Assembly (NCBI RefSeq): GCF_004011835.1
Contig: NZ_RKLN01000002.1
Span: 291,469 to 355,468 of the forward strand
Length of the DNA stretch: 64,000 nt
Source: Rhodococcus spongiicola
Lineage (GTDB): Bacteria; Actinomycetota; Actinomycetes; Mycobacteriales; Mycobacteriaceae
Direction of reading: 5' to 3'
How positions within the stretch are numbered: the first letter of the stretch is position 1; each line of letters starts with the position of its first letter. This document shows, piece by piece, positions 7,900 to 17,410 of the stretch. The notes below the pieces were generated by a model that ran no database searches, had not been told where the DNA came from, and saw nothing but the letters and a program-made list of their open reading frames with translations. The translations under genes were made by a program, and so were the position numbers.

Positions 7900-10800
7900 G
7901 CACGCCCGTTGGCCCTCGGACTCCACGCCGGGTCGGTGCCGCGGAACTCGCCGAGGCGCTGGGGCAGTTCCCGCCGACGGCCGAGCAGGCCGCGGTCATC
8001 GAGGCTCCGCTCGGCCCGACGCTCGTCGTCGCCGGTGCGGGCGCGGGCAAGACCGAGACGATGGCCGCCCGCGTGGTGTGGCTGGTCGCAAACGGTCTGG
8101 TGGATCCCGAACAGGTCCTCGGCCTGACGTTCACGCGCAAGGCCGCCCAGCAGCTCACGCGGCGGATCCGGCAGCGGCTCACCACGCTGGCCGGCTCGTC
8201 GCTGGTGAAGGACCTCGACCCCGGCGGCGGGCTACGGTCCCGGATCCTCGGCAGCGAACCCGAGGTCAGCACCTACCACTCCTATGCCGGACGGCTGCTC
8301 TCCGAACACGGCCTGCTGTTGCCGATCGAGCCGTCCGCGACGCTGCTGTCGGAGACCGAACTGTGGCAGCTCGCGTACCGCGTGGTGAGCGCGTGGGACG
8401 GCGACCTCGACACCGACCGCAGCCCCGCGTCGATCACCGAATCGGTGCTTGCACTGTCGGCGCAGCTCGCCGAGCACCTCGTCGAGCCCAGCGATCTGCG
8501 CGAGGCGCACACGGAACTCGAGAAGCTGATCCACGCGTTGCCGGCAGGCCCGAGGCAGCGCGGCGGTCCGTCGAAGGCGCTGCTCGGAATTCTCGAGGCG
8601 CAGCAGCACAGGCTCGACCTGCTGCCGCTGGTGCAACGGCTCGCGGACACACTGCGTCGCGAGGGAGCGCTCGACTTCGGTGGCCAGATGTCGCTCGCGG
8701 CGAGGGTCGCATCCGAGCACCCGGAGGTCGCCCGCAGCGAACGCCAGCGGTTTCGGGTCGTCCTGCTCGACGAGTACCAGGACACCGGGCACGCGCAACG
8801 CGTGCTGCTGTCATCGCTGTTCGGTGGTGGTGAGGACGCCGGGCTCGCACTGACCGCCGTCGGCGACCCGATGCAGTCGATCTACGGCTGGCGTGGCGCG
8901 TCGGCGGCCAACCTGCCGCGGTTCGCCACCGACTTCCCGCTCGCCGACGGCACCCCGGCCCCGAAACTCGAGCTGCTCACCAGCTGGCGCAACCCGCCGG
9001 AGGCTCTCGAGTTGGCGAACCTGGTCTCGGATCCACTACGGGACCGCGGCGTCGAGGTCAGCACGCTGCGGGCGCGGCCGGGTGCGGTACCGGGAGACGT
9101 GCGCGTGGCGCTGCTCGACACGGCCCCGGGTGAGCGTTCGTGGGTGGCCGACCGTATCGCCGAACAGTACGAGGCGGCACGGTCGGACGGCCGAAAGCCA
9201 CCCACCGCAGCGGTTCTCGTGCGACGCAACGCCGATTCCGCACCCATGGCGGAGGAGTTGCGGGCGCGCGGACTGGCAGTTGAGGTCGTCGGTCTCGGCG
9301 GCCTCCTGCACACGCCCGAGGTCGCCGACGTCGTCGCGATGCTGCGCCTGATCGCCGATCCTATGGCCGGCAGCGCTGCGGTGCGGGTGCTGACCGGGGC
9401 TCGCTGGCAGATCGGGGCCGCTGATCTGCGCGCGCTGTCCGGACGCGCGGGCGAGCTCGGTATCCGCTCCGGCTACGGCACATCGGGTGCGGTGACCGAC
9501 TCGGCCGCGCTCGGCGACGCACTCGACGGCGCCTTACCGGGGGAGCACTCCGAGCAGGCGGGTCTGGCCGACGCGCTCGCCGACCCCGGCCCGGCCCAAC
9601 GCTATTCGGAGTCGGGGTACACGCGGATCCGTGCTCTCGCCGCTGAACTGGCATCTCTGCGTGAGCGTCTCGGACAACCGCTGACCGAACTGGTGGCCGA
9701 GGTCGAGCGTGTGATCGGTATCGGCATCGAGGCGCAGGCTCGCAAACGTCAGTCCGAGGTGGGCGGAGCCGGGCGCGAGCACCTCGACGCGTTCGCCGAC
9801 GTCGTCTCCGGATACGCGAACCGTTCCTCGGCCACGCTGACGGGCCTGCTGTCGTTCCTCGCGGCCGCCGAGCACATCGAGAACGGCCTGACCCCGGGCG
9901 AGGTCGAGGTCGCTCGAGACCGGGTCCAGGTGTTGACGGTGCACTCGGCGAAGGGCCTCGAGTGGGAGGTCGTGGCGGTGCCGTATCTCACCAAGGGAGT
10001 GTTCCCGTCCACACAGACGTCCGCGACATGGCTCGGTTCGGTGGCCGAACTGCCACCGGCGCTGCGCGGGGACCGGGCTCTCGAGGGCGAATCCGCGGAC
10101 GGGGTGCCGGTTCTCGACCTCGAGAACGTCTACGACCGAAAGGATCTCGAGAACGAGATCGGGGCACACAAGAAGGCGCTGGCAAAGCGTCGGCTGGACG
10201 AGGATCGGCGGCTGTTCTACGTCGCGCTGACGCGGACCGAACGGGCCCTGTTCGTCTCCGGCCACCACTGGAGCGAGTCGGGGCCCGAACCCAAGGGCCC
10301 GTCACCATTCCTGCTCGAACTGCACGAGCTGATCTGTACGTGGGCGGGGGAACCGCTGGGGGTGATCGACGCGTGGGCACCCGCGCCGGCGGATGGCAGC
10401 GAGAACCCGTTGACCGCGACGCCGCGGGAGGCGCTGTGGCCAGGCGACCCGCTCGGGCGCCGCCGACCTGATGTCGAGCGTGGCGCGCAACTCGTGCGCG
10501 ACGCGCTGAAAGCACTGGGTCGGCCCGACGAACCCGGAGAGCCGGAGGACGATCCGGACGATTGGGCCGCCGACGTGGACGCGCTGCTGGCCGAACGGAG
10601 CGCGAGGGGAGCGGCCACCAGAGAGGTCGAGGTGCCGGCGCAGATGTCGGTGAGCCAGTTGGTCGATCTCGCCGCGGACCCGGACGCGTTGGCCGCACGG
10701 TTGCGGAGGCCACTGCCGTTCCCGCCAAACCCGCTGGCGCGGCGCGGAACCGCGTTCCACGCGTGGGTGGAACAGCGATTCGGGGCGACGCGGCTGCTCG

Positions 10801-11279
10801 ATTTCGACGAGCTGCCCGGCGCCGCCGACACCGGCGTGGGCACGGAGACTGAGCTCGCGTTGCTTCAGGACGCATTCCTGAGGTCACCGTGGGCAGACCG
10901 CAACCCAGTCGAGGTGGAGGTGCCGTTCGAGGCCTCCGTAGGCGGCACGGTGCTCCGCGGCCGGATCGACGCGGTGTTCGCCGACCCGGACGGCGGCTGG
11001 ACCGTCATCGACTGGAAGACCGGCGCCGAGCCGTCGGCCGCGAACGAGCGGGCTGTGGTCCTGCAGCTCGCGGCCTACCGGCTGGCGTGGGCCGAGCTGA
11101 TGGCGTCGAGGCAGGCACGGGTCACCGGTGGCCCCGTCGAACTGCAGCTGAACCGGGTGCGCGCGGCGTTCCACTACGTGCGCACGGGACGGACCATCGC
11201 TCCGGTCGATCTGCCCGACGCCGAGCAGTTGGCCCAGCTGATCCGCGATGCCGGCACGGGCACCGGTTCACAGGACTGA
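7896..11279 (+). CDS. adnB: AdnB subunit of the AdnAB helicase-nuclease
   Basis: An 1127-residue UvrD-like helicase with a RecB-type nuclease. Walker A GAGAGKTE is at residues ~46-53, motif II LLDEYQDT near 291, GDPMQSIYGWRG is motif III, and VHSAKGLEWE is motif V. The C-terminal nuclease contains VIDWKTG near residue 1040. The GTG start at 7896 overlaps the adnA TGA as GTGA, so the two subunits are translationally coupled. All helicase motifs are canonical here, unlike in AdnA, which fits the finding in mycobacteria that the two motors are unequal. Corresponds to Rv3201c by position. Confidence 0.9.
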   Translation: MSTPVGPRTPRRVGAAELAEALGQFPPTAEQAAVIEAPLGPTLVVAGAGAGKTETMAARVVWLVANGLVDPEQVLGLTFTRKAAQQLTRRIRQRLTTLAGSSLVKDLDPGGGLRSRILGSEPEVSTYHSYAGRLLSEHGLLLPIEPSATLLSETELWQLAYRVVSAWDGDLDTDRSPASITESVLALSAQLAEHLVEPSDLREAHTELEKLIHALPAGPRQRGGPSKALLGILEAQQHRLDLLPLVQRLADTLRREGALDFGGQMSLAARVASEHPEVARSERQRFRVVLLDEYQDTGHAQRVLLSSLFGGGEDAGLALTAVGDPMQSIYGWRGASAANLPRFATDFPLADGTPAPKLELLTSWRNPPEALELANLVSDPLRDRGVEVSTLRARPGAVPGDVRVALLDTAPGERSWVADRIAEQYEAARSDGRKPPTAAVLVRRNADSAPMAEELRARGLAVEVVGLGGLLHTPEVADVVAMLRLIADPMAGSAAVRVLTGARWQIGAADLRALSGRAGELGIRSGYGTSGAVTDSAALGDALDGALPGEHSEQAGLADALADPGPAQRYSESGYTRIRALAAELASLRERLGQPLTELVAEVERVIGIGIEAQARKRQSEVGGAGREHLDAFADVVSGYANRSSATLTGLLSFLAAAEHIENGLTPGEVEVARDRVQVLTVHSAKGLEWEVVAVPYLTKGVFPSTQTSATWLGSVAELPPALRGDRALEGESADGVPVLDLENVYDRKDLENEIGAHKKALAKRRLDEDRRLFYVALTRTERALFVSGHHWSESGPEPKGPSPFLLELHELICTWAGEPLGVIDAWAPAPADGSENPLTATPREALWPGDPLGRRRPDVERGAQLVRDALKALGRPDEPGEPEDDPDDWAADVDALLAERSARGAATREVEVPAQMSVSQLVDLAADPDALAARLRRPLPFPPNPLARRGTAFHAWVEQRFGATRLLDFDELPGAADTGVGTETELALLQDAFLRSPWADRNPVEVEVPFEASVGGTVLRGRIDAVFADPDGGWTVIDWKTGAEPSAANERAVVLQLAAYRLAWAELMASRQARVTGGPVELQLNRVRAAFHYVRTGRTIAPVDLPDAEQLAQLIRDAGTGTGSQD

Positions 11280-11283
11280 GTGG

Positions 11284-11679
11284 TCAGGGCGCGTTGCGCC
11301 GCGCCTTCAAGGCCTGCGTCACCAGCGGGATCTGGAGCGGGAGGCGGGCCACGATGAGTGCCTTCGCGGTCGCCGACACGCGGCCCGAGCGGAGCCAGTC
11401 GACCGTCATCTGGATGTTCGCCGGGAAGACCGCGACGAACAGCGCCGCGGCGAGTCCGGCGCCGACCCGGCGGGTCCGGGGGACTGCGAGGGCGGTCGCC
11501 GTGGCCAGTTCGGCGGCGCCTGACGCGTACGTGTAGGTGCGTGCACTCCCCGGCAGCGTACGGGGCACAATGGCATCGAAGAATTGCGGACGGACAAAGT
11601 GCATGATCCCGGCACCGGTCAGCAGTGCGACCAATCGCAGTGCCGGGGCCTGGCTCGAGCGATTCGACGGTGACAGCAT
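11284..11679 (-). CDS. DoxX-like integral membrane protein
   Basis: About 131 residues with four predicted transmembrane stretches (LVALLTGAGIMHFV, AAELATATALAV, AAALFVAVFPANI, LPLQIPLVTQAL). The pattern GIMHFVRPQFFDAIVP is typical of the DoxX/MauE-like membrane family, some members of which work with sulfur oxidation or thiol redox systems. The start is uncertain: ATG at 11679, or a GTG one codon earlier. It converges on adnB with 4 bases between the stop codons. Confidence 0.7.
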   Translation of the reverse strand: MLSPSNRSSQAPALRLVALLTGAGIMHFVRPQFFDAIVPRTLPGSARTYTYASGAAELATATALAVPRTRRVGAGLAAALFVAVFPANIQMTVDWLRSGRVSATAKALIVARLPLQIPLVTQALKARRNAP

Positions 11680-11874
11680 CACTCCATCGTGCCCGAATGT
11701 GATGTGTCCGGCCACCAGCGGAATCCGGTCTCGTCGGGCCGTATTCGACGATGGCGTTCCGCGAACACCGGACACGGGGCTAGGCTGCGATCCGGTGTGC
11801 GACGTTCCGGTGTGCGACGATCCGGGGCGTAATGATCAAGATGCGCGACGCCAGAAGGAGATAAGGACGAGTGA

Positions 11875-12942
11875 ATGGCCGGTAGCTTGAGAGCGCGGTT
11901 CCGAGGCGCGGAGATGCTGACGGATCGGCCGGACTTCGCTCTCGTCAGCATCCTTCGGGTTCCGGAGTTGCAGACGAGCCCGGCCTGGGCGATCGTTCGT
12001 CGAGTTTCGTACGCGCTGGCGGCGCTGGCGCTTGCCGTGCTGGTCGTCTACATCGACCGCGACGGCTACAGGGATGCGCAGGATCCCGAGCTGACGCTGC
12101 TGGACTGCATCTACTACGCGACCGTTTCGCTGTCGACCACCGGCTACGGCGACATCATCCCGGTCACCCCCGAAGCGCGACTGATCAACGTGCTGGTCAT
12201 CACACCGCTTCGGATCTTCTTCCTCATCGTCCTGGTCGGAACGACCCTCTCGGCGCTGACCGAGAGCTCACGCCAGGCATTCAAGATTCAGCGCTGGAGG
12301 CATCGCGTGCGTAACCACACCGTCGTCGTCGGATTCGGCACGAAGGGCCGCACCGCCATCGACGCCATGCTCGGTGACGGCATCCTGCCCTCGGACATCG
12401 TCGTTGTGGACACCGATCAGGCGGTACTCGACGCCGCCGCGAGTCTTGGCCTCGTCACTGTGCACGGCTCCGCCACCAAGTCGGATGTGTTGCGTCTGGC
12501 CGGTGTGCAGAACGCTGCGTCGATCATCGTTGCGGCGAACCGTGACGACACCGCCGTCCTGGTGACGCTCACCGCCCGCGAACTCGCGCCCAACGCCAAG
12601 ATCGTCGCTGCCATCCGCGAGACCGACAACGCGCACCTGTTGCGTCAGTCCGGTGCCGACTCCGTCGTCGTCTCGTCGGAGACCGCGGGTCGATTGCTCG
12701 GAATCGCGCGGACCACGCCGAGCGTCGTGGAGATGGTCGAGGACCTGCTCACTCCTGAGGCCGGTTTCGCCATCGCCGAGCGTGGGGTCGAACCGGAGGA
12801 GGTCGGCGGCTCGCCGCGCCATCTGTCGGACATCGTCCTCGGGGTGGTGCGCGACGGCCGCCTGCTGCGCGTGGGATCGCCCGAGGTCGACGCCATCGAG
12901 GCCGACGACCTTCTGCTGTACATCCGACGCGTCGTCGTCTGA
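11875..12942 (+). CDS. Potassium channel with RCK/TrkA domains
   Basis: A 355-residue channel subunit. Two membrane helices (~35-58 and ~102-125) flank a pore loop with the selectivity filter STTGYGD. A cytoplasmic RCK domain follows, starting VVVGFGTKGR (~151), a Rossmann fold that binds nucleotide or Ca2+, and the C-terminus looks like TrkA-C. It matches the 2TM-RCK layout of MthK-like channels and the M. tuberculosis neighbour Rv3200c. A clear AAGGAG lies 10-15 bases upstream of the ATG. Ion specificity for K+ is inferred from the filter. Confidence 0.88.
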   Translation: MAGSLRARFRGAEMLTDRPDFALVSILRVPELQTSPAWAIVRRVSYALAALALAVLVVYIDRDGYRDAQDPELTLLDCIYYATVSLSTTGYGDIIPVTPEARLINVLVITPLRIFFLIVLVGTTLSALTESSRQAFKIQRWRHRVRNHTVVVGFGTKGRTAIDAMLGDGILPSDIVVVDTDQAVLDAAASLGLVTVHGSATKSDVLRLAGVQNAASIIVAANRDDTAVLVTLTARELAPNAKIVAAIRETDNAHLLRQSGADSVVVSSETAGRLLGIARTTPSVVEMVEDLLTPEAGFAIAERGVEPEEVGGSPRHLSDIVLGVVRDGRLLRVGSPEVDAIEADDLLLYIRRVVV

Positions 12943-13047
12943 CCGACGGCTGTAGCCGGCAGTAGGCAGTAGGGGGTAGGCAGGCTCGCGTCGGCGCGCC
13001 CCCCGCAGGGCCGCTCGCGTCGGCACGCCCGCAGTAGGGTCGTTCGC

Positions 13048-13980
13048 GTGTCCGACTTCACCGCACCCGGTTTCACCCTCGCCGAGACGCCGCTGCTGTC
13101 CCGTGCCGCCATCGACCGTGCTGAGCAACTGCGGTCGGACACCGATGCCCTGCGCGCCGGGTGGGCGGACGCGTTGCTGCTGCGGGTCAACCACCGCGGC
13201 CAGGTACGAATCGCCGACGGTGGCCTGCTGTTCGAAGCAGCCGTGTCACTGGGTGCAGAACCCGCGCAGGACGCGGTGTTCCTGGGGCTACTCGGCGGAC
13301 GGCACGTGTGGGCGGTGCGGGTTCCGGCGCTCACGGGTGAACTGGGTGACCTGCGCATGATCGGCCACCGGATCGACGAGTCCGGCGTAGGCCTGCTGAC
13401 GACCGCGGTGGCGCTGTTGAACTGGCACGACCGCGCCGGGTTCAGCGCGATCGACGGCGCTCCCACCCAGCCGACGATGTCCGGGTGGTCGCGGATCAGT
13501 ACCAGCACCGGACACGAGGAATTCCCGCGTACCGACCCGGCGGTGATCTGTCTCGTGCACGACGGTGCCGACCAGGTCCTGCTGGCGCGTCAGCCGGCGT
13601 GGCCGCCGCACATGTTCTCGGTGCTGGCCGGGTTCGTCGAGGCGGGGGAGTCCCTCGAGACGTGCGTTGTTCGGGAGATCAAGGAAGAGGTCGGACTCGA
13701 CGTGTTGGACGTCCGGTACCTGGGCAGCCAGCCGTGGCCGTTTCCGCGATCAGTGATGCTCGGGTTTGCGGCCGTGGGCGACCCCGCCGCCGCGTTGACG
13801 TTCGCGGACGGCGAGATCGCAGAGGCCAACTGGTTCACCCGCGATCAGGTTCGTGCAGCGCTCGACGCCGGCGACTGGGCGTCGTCGGACGCCGAACTAC
13901 GGCTGCCCGGTTCGATCTCGATCGCGCGGGTGATGGTGGAGTCCTGGGTCAAGACAGGCTACGTAAGGCCGAGCGACTAG
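13048..13980 (+). CDS. nudC: NAD+ diphosphatase / RNA deNADding enzyme NudC
   Basis: A 310-residue Nudix hydrolase. The Nudix box runs from GFVEAGE to REIKEEVGLD (residues ~194-217) and the NudC-specific SQPWPFPRS follows. NudC cleaves NADH/NAD+ and removes NAD caps from RNA. No CxxC pair is visible between the N-terminal and Nudix domains, so the zinc ribbon of E. coli NudC seems absent. The GTG start lies 7 bases after a TAGGGT -10 element, so the mRNA is probably leaderless. Equivalent by position to Rv3199c. Confidence 0.9.
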   Translation: MSDFTAPGFTLAETPLLSRAAIDRAEQLRSDTDALRAGWADALLLRVNHRGQVRIADGGLLFEAAVSLGAEPAQDAVFLGLLGGRHVWAVRVPALTGELGDLRMIGHRIDESGVGLLTTAVALLNWHDRAGFSAIDGAPTQPTMSGWSRISTSTGHEEFPRTDPAVICLVHDGADQVLLARQPAWPPHMFSVLAGFVEAGESLETCVVREIKEEVGLDVLDVRYLGSQPWPFPRSVMLGFAAVGDPAAALTFADGEIAEANWFTRDQVRAALDAGDWASSDAELRLPGSISIARVMVESWVKTGYVRPSD

Positions 13981-14228
13981 AGCCCCAGCGCCGTTCGGAC
14001 CTGAAGGAGCGTCGGGTTGGTGGCGGTGCTGCCGTCCGCGTACTTGACCGTCGGGACGACGTGGTTGCCGCCGTTGACGCTTCCGACGAACTCGGCGGAT
14101 GTCGGATCCTGCTCGATGTCGACCTCGACGTACGAGATGCCATTCTCGTCGAGTTGCTTCTTGAGGCGACGGCAGTAGCCGCACCAGGTGGTCGAGTACA
14201 TGGTCAGGGCAGGAGCTTCGATAGTCAC
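13977..14228 (-). CDS. mrx1: Mycoredoxin (glutaredoxin-like, CGYC active site)
   Basis: An 83-residue glutaredoxin fold with active site TTWCGYC near the N-terminus, a conserved VPTVKYADG (the cis-Pro strand) and a short C-terminal helix. Mycoredoxin-1 reduces mycothiol mixed disulfides in actinobacteria. I chose GTG at 14228 because the thioredoxin strand starts right after it; the frame is open further upstream without a domain. The gene is convergent with nudC, and the two stop codons share the tetranucleotide CTAG at 13977-13980. Confidence 0.85.
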   Translation of the reverse strand: MTIEAPALTMYSTTWCGYCRRLKKQLDENGISYVEVDIEQDPTSAEFVGSVNGGNHVVPTVKYADGSTATNPTLLQVRTALGL

Positions 14229-14352
14229 GGCGGCAATAACACCACGACCGGTCTCGAGTGTTCCCACCTGCGCCCTCTTGGGCGCACATCACATCGGCCG
14301 GGGTGCGGCGGTCGGCACGGGAATGTCGGCGCGTTCTGAGAGGATGGGCAGC

Positions 14353-16515
14353 ATGCCAGCGGACGTCACCCCGGAGAACCCAGCGACCCGGCTCGACGGG
14401 GGATTGGATCCGCAACAGCAGGCGGCGGTGCTCGCTCCGCGCGGCCCGGTTTGTGTGCTCGCCGGAGCCGGCACCGGCAAGACCCGGACCATCACGCGCC
14501 GTATCGCGCACCTCGTCGCGAATGGTCACGTCTCGGCCGGCCAGGTTCTCGCGGTCACGTTCACGGCGCGTGCCGCCGGGGAGATGCGCGGCCGGCTTCG
14601 TGCCCTCGGCATCGGCGGTGGTGGCCCGCAGGTGCAGGCCCGCACGTTTCACGCCGCGGCATTGCGGCAGCTGAAGTACTTCTGGCCGCAGGTGGTCGGG
14701 GACGCGCAATGGCGTCTACTCGACCGCAAATTCGCGCTCGTCGGGCAGGCTGCGAGCCGGGTGGGTTTGCCGACGACCACCGAGAGCATCCGCGACCTCG
14801 CCGGCGAGATCGAGTGGGCCAAGAGCTCGCTCATTGCGCCCGAGGACTACGCGGCCGCCGCGGCGCGTGCTCGCCGGGATGTCCCGGCCGACGCCGAGAA
14901 GGTCACCGCCGTCTACGACGTCTACCAGGCACTCAAGACCAACGATCCCGACGGCATCCTGCTGGACTTCGACGACCTGCTGCTGCACACCGCGATCGCG
15001 CTCGAAGAAAATGCGGCGGTCGCCGAGGAGTTCCGTGACCGGTACCGCTGCTTTGTCGTGGACGAGTACCAGGACGTCACCCCTCTGCAGCAACGCGTGC
15101 TGGACGCGTGGCTCGGCGATCGCGACGATCTGACCGTCGTCGGTGACGCCAACCAGACCATCTACTCGTTCACCGGGGCCACGCCGAGGTATCTACTGGA
15201 CTTCTCACGCCGGTTCCCGGACGCGACCGTCGTCCGGCTCGAGCGGGACTACCGGTCCTCTCCTGAAGTCGTGTCGCTGGCCAACCGGGTGATCGGCGCT
15301 GCCCGCGGGCGCATCGCCGGGACGCGGCTGCAGCTGGTCGGACAGCGACCGTCCGGACCCGAGCCGACGTTCGCCGAATACGACGACGAGCCCGCCGAGG
15401 CCACAGCCGTGGCCAAGCAGATCAGCAAGCTCATCGGCCAGGGCGTCGAGCCGTCCGAGATCGCGGTGTTGTACCGGATCAACGCCCAGTCAGAGGTACA
15501 CGAGCAGACACTCACCCAGGCCGGCATCCCATACCAGGTGCGCGGCGGCGAGGGCTTCTTCACCCGTCAGGAGGTGCGCCAGGCCGTCACGGCGCTTCGG
15601 CAGGTCGCAGGCCGCGACGATCTGCCCGACGGTGCCGACTCTGGCGAGGCCTTGGTGACATTGGTGCGTGCGGCGCTGGTCCCGTTGGGGTTGACGGAGA
15701 CCGAGCCCGCCGGTGTGCAGGCCCGCGAACGGTGGAATTCGCTCACCGCGCTGGTCGCGCTCACCGAGGAGCTGCTCTCTCACGACCCACTCCTGACGCT
15801 GAACGGACTGTTGGGTGAACTAGCCGCACGATCCGAGGCGCGGCATCCACCGGTCGTGCAGGGTGTCACGCTCGCGTCGCTGCATGCCGCGAAGGGCCTC
15901 GAGTGGGACGCGGTGTTCCTCGTCGGAGTCACCGAGGGCACGCTGCCGATCGCGCACGTCCTCGGCGACTCCAACTCGTCCGGTGACGAAGCCGGGATCG
16001 AGGAGGAACGCCGCCTGTTCTATGTCGGGGTGACGCGTGCCCGCGAGCACCTGGCCTTGTCGTGGGCGCTCGCCCGTACCGAGGGCGGGCGCAAGACGCG
16101 GCGCCGGTCCCGATTCTTGAACGGCCTGATCCCGGACGACTCGCCGGCGTCACGGATCGCCAAGCCCGCCCGCTCCAAGCGGCAGCCTCCGCGATGCCGG
16201 GTGTGTGGGAAGCAACTGATGGGGGCGACGGCGACCATGCTCGGTCGCTGCGAGCAGTGCCCGTCGAATCTCGACGTCGAGTTGTTCGAAGCGCTCAAAC
16301 AGTGGCGCCGGGAGCGGTCCCGCGAGATGAAGGTGCCCGCGTACGTAGTGTTCAGCGACAACACGCTGACGGCCATCGCCGAGCAGCAACCGCAGGACGA
16401 ACGGGCACTCGTCGCGATCCCCGGCATCGGCGCGAAGAAGCTCGAACAGTACGGCGCCGATGTCCTGGCGGTGGTGCGCGGCGAACGCGCGGCGCAGACT
16501 CTGGATCTGACCTGA
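14353..16515 (+). CDS. uvrD2: ATP-dependent DNA helicase UvrD2
   Basis: A 720-residue superfamily 1 helicase. Walker A GAGTGKTR lies near residue 38, motif [10 protein letters not shown] near 236, [13 protein letters not shown] is motif III, and [10 protein letters not shown] is motif V. After the motor come a tetracysteine module (CRVCGKQL ... CEQC, ~616-638) and an HRDC-like domain (~660-710, ending near [13 protein letters not shown]). Motor, tetracysteine and HRDC in this order define mycobacterial UvrD2 (Rv3198c). GAGAGGA stands 9 bases ahead of the ATG at 14353; upstream in-frame ATGs at 14323 and 14344 are possible but weaker. Confidence 0.92.
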   Translation: MPADVTPENPATRLDGGLDPQQQAAVLAPRGPVCVLAGAGTGKTRTITRRIAHLVANGHVSAGQVLAVTFTARAAGEMRGRLRALGIGGGGPQVQARTFHAAALRQLKYFWPQVVGDAQWRLLDRKFALVGQAASRVGLPTTTESIRDLAGEIEWAKSSLIAPEDYAAAAARARRDVPADAEKVTAVYDVYQALKTNDPDGILLDFDDLLLHTAIALEENAAVAEEFRDRYRCFVVDEYQDVTPLQQRVLDAWLGDRDDLTVVGDANQTIYSFTGATPRYLLDFSRRFPDATVVRLERDYRSSPEVVSLANRVIGAARGRIAGTRLQLVGQRPSGPEPTFAEYDDEPAEATAVAKQISKLIGQGVEPSEIAVLYRINAQSEVHEQTLTQAGIPYQVRGGEGFFTRQEVRQAVTALRQVAGRDDLPDGADSGEALVTLVRAALVPLGLTETEPAGVQARERWNSLTALVALTEELLSHDPLLTLNGLLGELAARSEARHPPVVQGVTLASLHAAKGLEWDAVFLVGVTEGTLPIAHVLGDSNSSGDEAGIEEERRLFYVGVTRAREHLALSWALARTEGGRKTRRRSRFLNGLIPDDSPASRIAKPARSKRQPPRCRVCGKQLMGATATMLGRCEQCPSNLDVELFEALKQWRRERSREMKVPAYVVFSDNTLTAIAEQQPQDERALVAIPGIGAKKLEQYGADVLAVVRGERAAQTLDLT

Positions 16516-16543
16516 CCGGCGACCGTCGACAAAACCGCAGGTC

Positions 16544-16581
16544 AAAAATAACTTGTGCGGTCTGTTTGGGTCCCATACTCT
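16544..16581 (+). promoter_or_regulatory. whiB7 promoter with AT-rich WhiB7 site
   Basis: TTGTGC at 16553-16558 and TACTCT at 16576-16581 are separated by 17 bases, a good housekeeping-sigma spacing. Directly upstream is AAAATAA (16544-16551), the only AT-rich patch nearby. WhiB7 in mycobacteria and Streptomyces activates promoters, including its own, by binding an AT-rich block just upstream of the -35 with its AT-hook. Autoregulation here is therefore an inference from site position. Confidence 0.7.
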
Positions 16582-16695
16582 AGACCGCACGCCACGGGGA
16601 AGCTCGTGTGCGGTGACCTGTCCAATACGCGGATACCCGGTGACGCGCTAGTCGGCGCCGGCGCTTCGCGTCGACGCGAAAGGGAGGTGGCAACG

Positions 16696-16878
16696 ATGAA
16701 CGGCTGGAACACAACAGCTGCACGTGTATCGGTGCCCGCATGCGCATACCTCCCGGCGACCGAAACGGTCGCCGCGTCAATTGCGGCGAAAACACCGCAC
16801 GTAAACCGTCTGCGCACAGCAGCGCAGACGGCAGCAGCATCCGTGGCCTGGCGTAGACACCGAACCACCGTTCGGTAG
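16696..16878 (+). CDS. whiB7 leader ORF (regulatory uORF)
   Basis: A 60-codon ORF in the whiB7 leader, preceded by a strong GGGAGG 10 bases before its ATG. It starts MNGWNTTAARVS and is rich in Ala, Thr and Arg, with no recognisable domain. Upstream ORFs with terminators are known in whiB7 leaders, where slow translation under ribosome-targeting antibiotics is thought to prevent premature termination. Its last quarter contains the bases (16839-16848) that can pair with the terminator stem, so ribosome position could decide the fold. Confidence 0.75.
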   Translation: MNGWNTTAARVSVPACAYLPATETVAASIAAKTPHVNRLRTAAQTAAASVAWRRHRTTVR

Positions 16879-16930
16879 ACACTCCGCCCGTTCCTCGAGG
16901 CCACGGATCGCAGCAGCGAACCGTGGCCTT
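16839..16930 (+). promoter_or_regulatory. whiB7 attenuator: competing antiterminator and terminator stems
   Basis: Three segments compete. A is ATCCGTGGCC (16839-16848, inside the uORF), B is GGCCACGGAT (16899-16908), and C is CCGTGGCC (16921-16928). A and B are perfectly complementary over 10 bases; B and C make the terminator stem. The terminator is lengthened by TCGC/GCGA inside the loop and followed by TTCGTGTTT. If A pairs with B the terminator cannot form. This is seen directly in the sequence; the regulatory reading is inferred. Confidence 0.75.
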
Positions 16931-17034
16931 CGTGTTTCGAGCCCCACCGCTCCAGGCACTCGACCGCGGTTCGCCCCGAACCTCGAACCCGGCACGAACC
17001 ATGAGCCAACCGCTCGAAACGACAAGGAGAAGAC

Positions 17035-17388
17035 GTGTCTACCGTGACATGCCGAGTACGCAACATGAACCATGCCGTCACCGACGGACTGGGAGTCGTC
17101 CGCTCGGCACGCCGGGAACTGCCCTGCCGGACCGGAGACAACCCCGACCTGTGGTTTGCTGACACCCCCGCGGATCTCGAACGCGCCAAGGAACTGTGCG
17201 CGGGATGCCCGATCCGCAGTCGATGCCTGAACGCGGCGCTCGATAGGGCAGAGCCCTGGGGAGTGTGGGGTGGAGAGATCTTCGACCAGGGTGTCGTGAT
17301 CGCCCGCAAGCGGCCACGCGGCCGGCCGCGAAAGAGCCCGGCGACCGCTGTGAGCCCAGGGAAGCAAAAGACCTGGGTGTGCGCCTAG
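17035..17388 (+). CDS. whiB7: Transcriptional regulator WhiB7
   Basis: A 117-residue Wbl-family iron-sulfur protein. Four cysteines hold the cluster (LPCRTGDN, then KELCAGCPIRSRC), the turn WGVWGGE follows, and the AT-hook RGRPRK lies at ~95-100; the last two features together identify WhiB7. It acts with the housekeeping sigma factor to turn on intrinsic antibiotic resistance genes. The GTG start has AAGGAG 5 bases upstream, and the mRNA leader is nearly 450 bases. A ~15-residue tail after the AT-hook ends in Cys-Ala. Confidence 0.93.
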   Translation: MSTVTCRVRNMNHAVTDGLGVVRSARRELPCRTGDNPDLWFADTPADLERAKELCAGCPIRSRCLNAALDRAEPWGVWGGEIFDQGVVIARKRPRGRPRKSPATAVSPGKQKTWVCA

Positions 17389-17410
17389 CACGCAACTCGA
17401 CGATCAGGCC

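Noticed and set aside
6619-7926. Long open frame on the minus strand opposite adnA
   Set aside because: Same reason: antisense shadow of a helicase with intact motifs on the plus strand.
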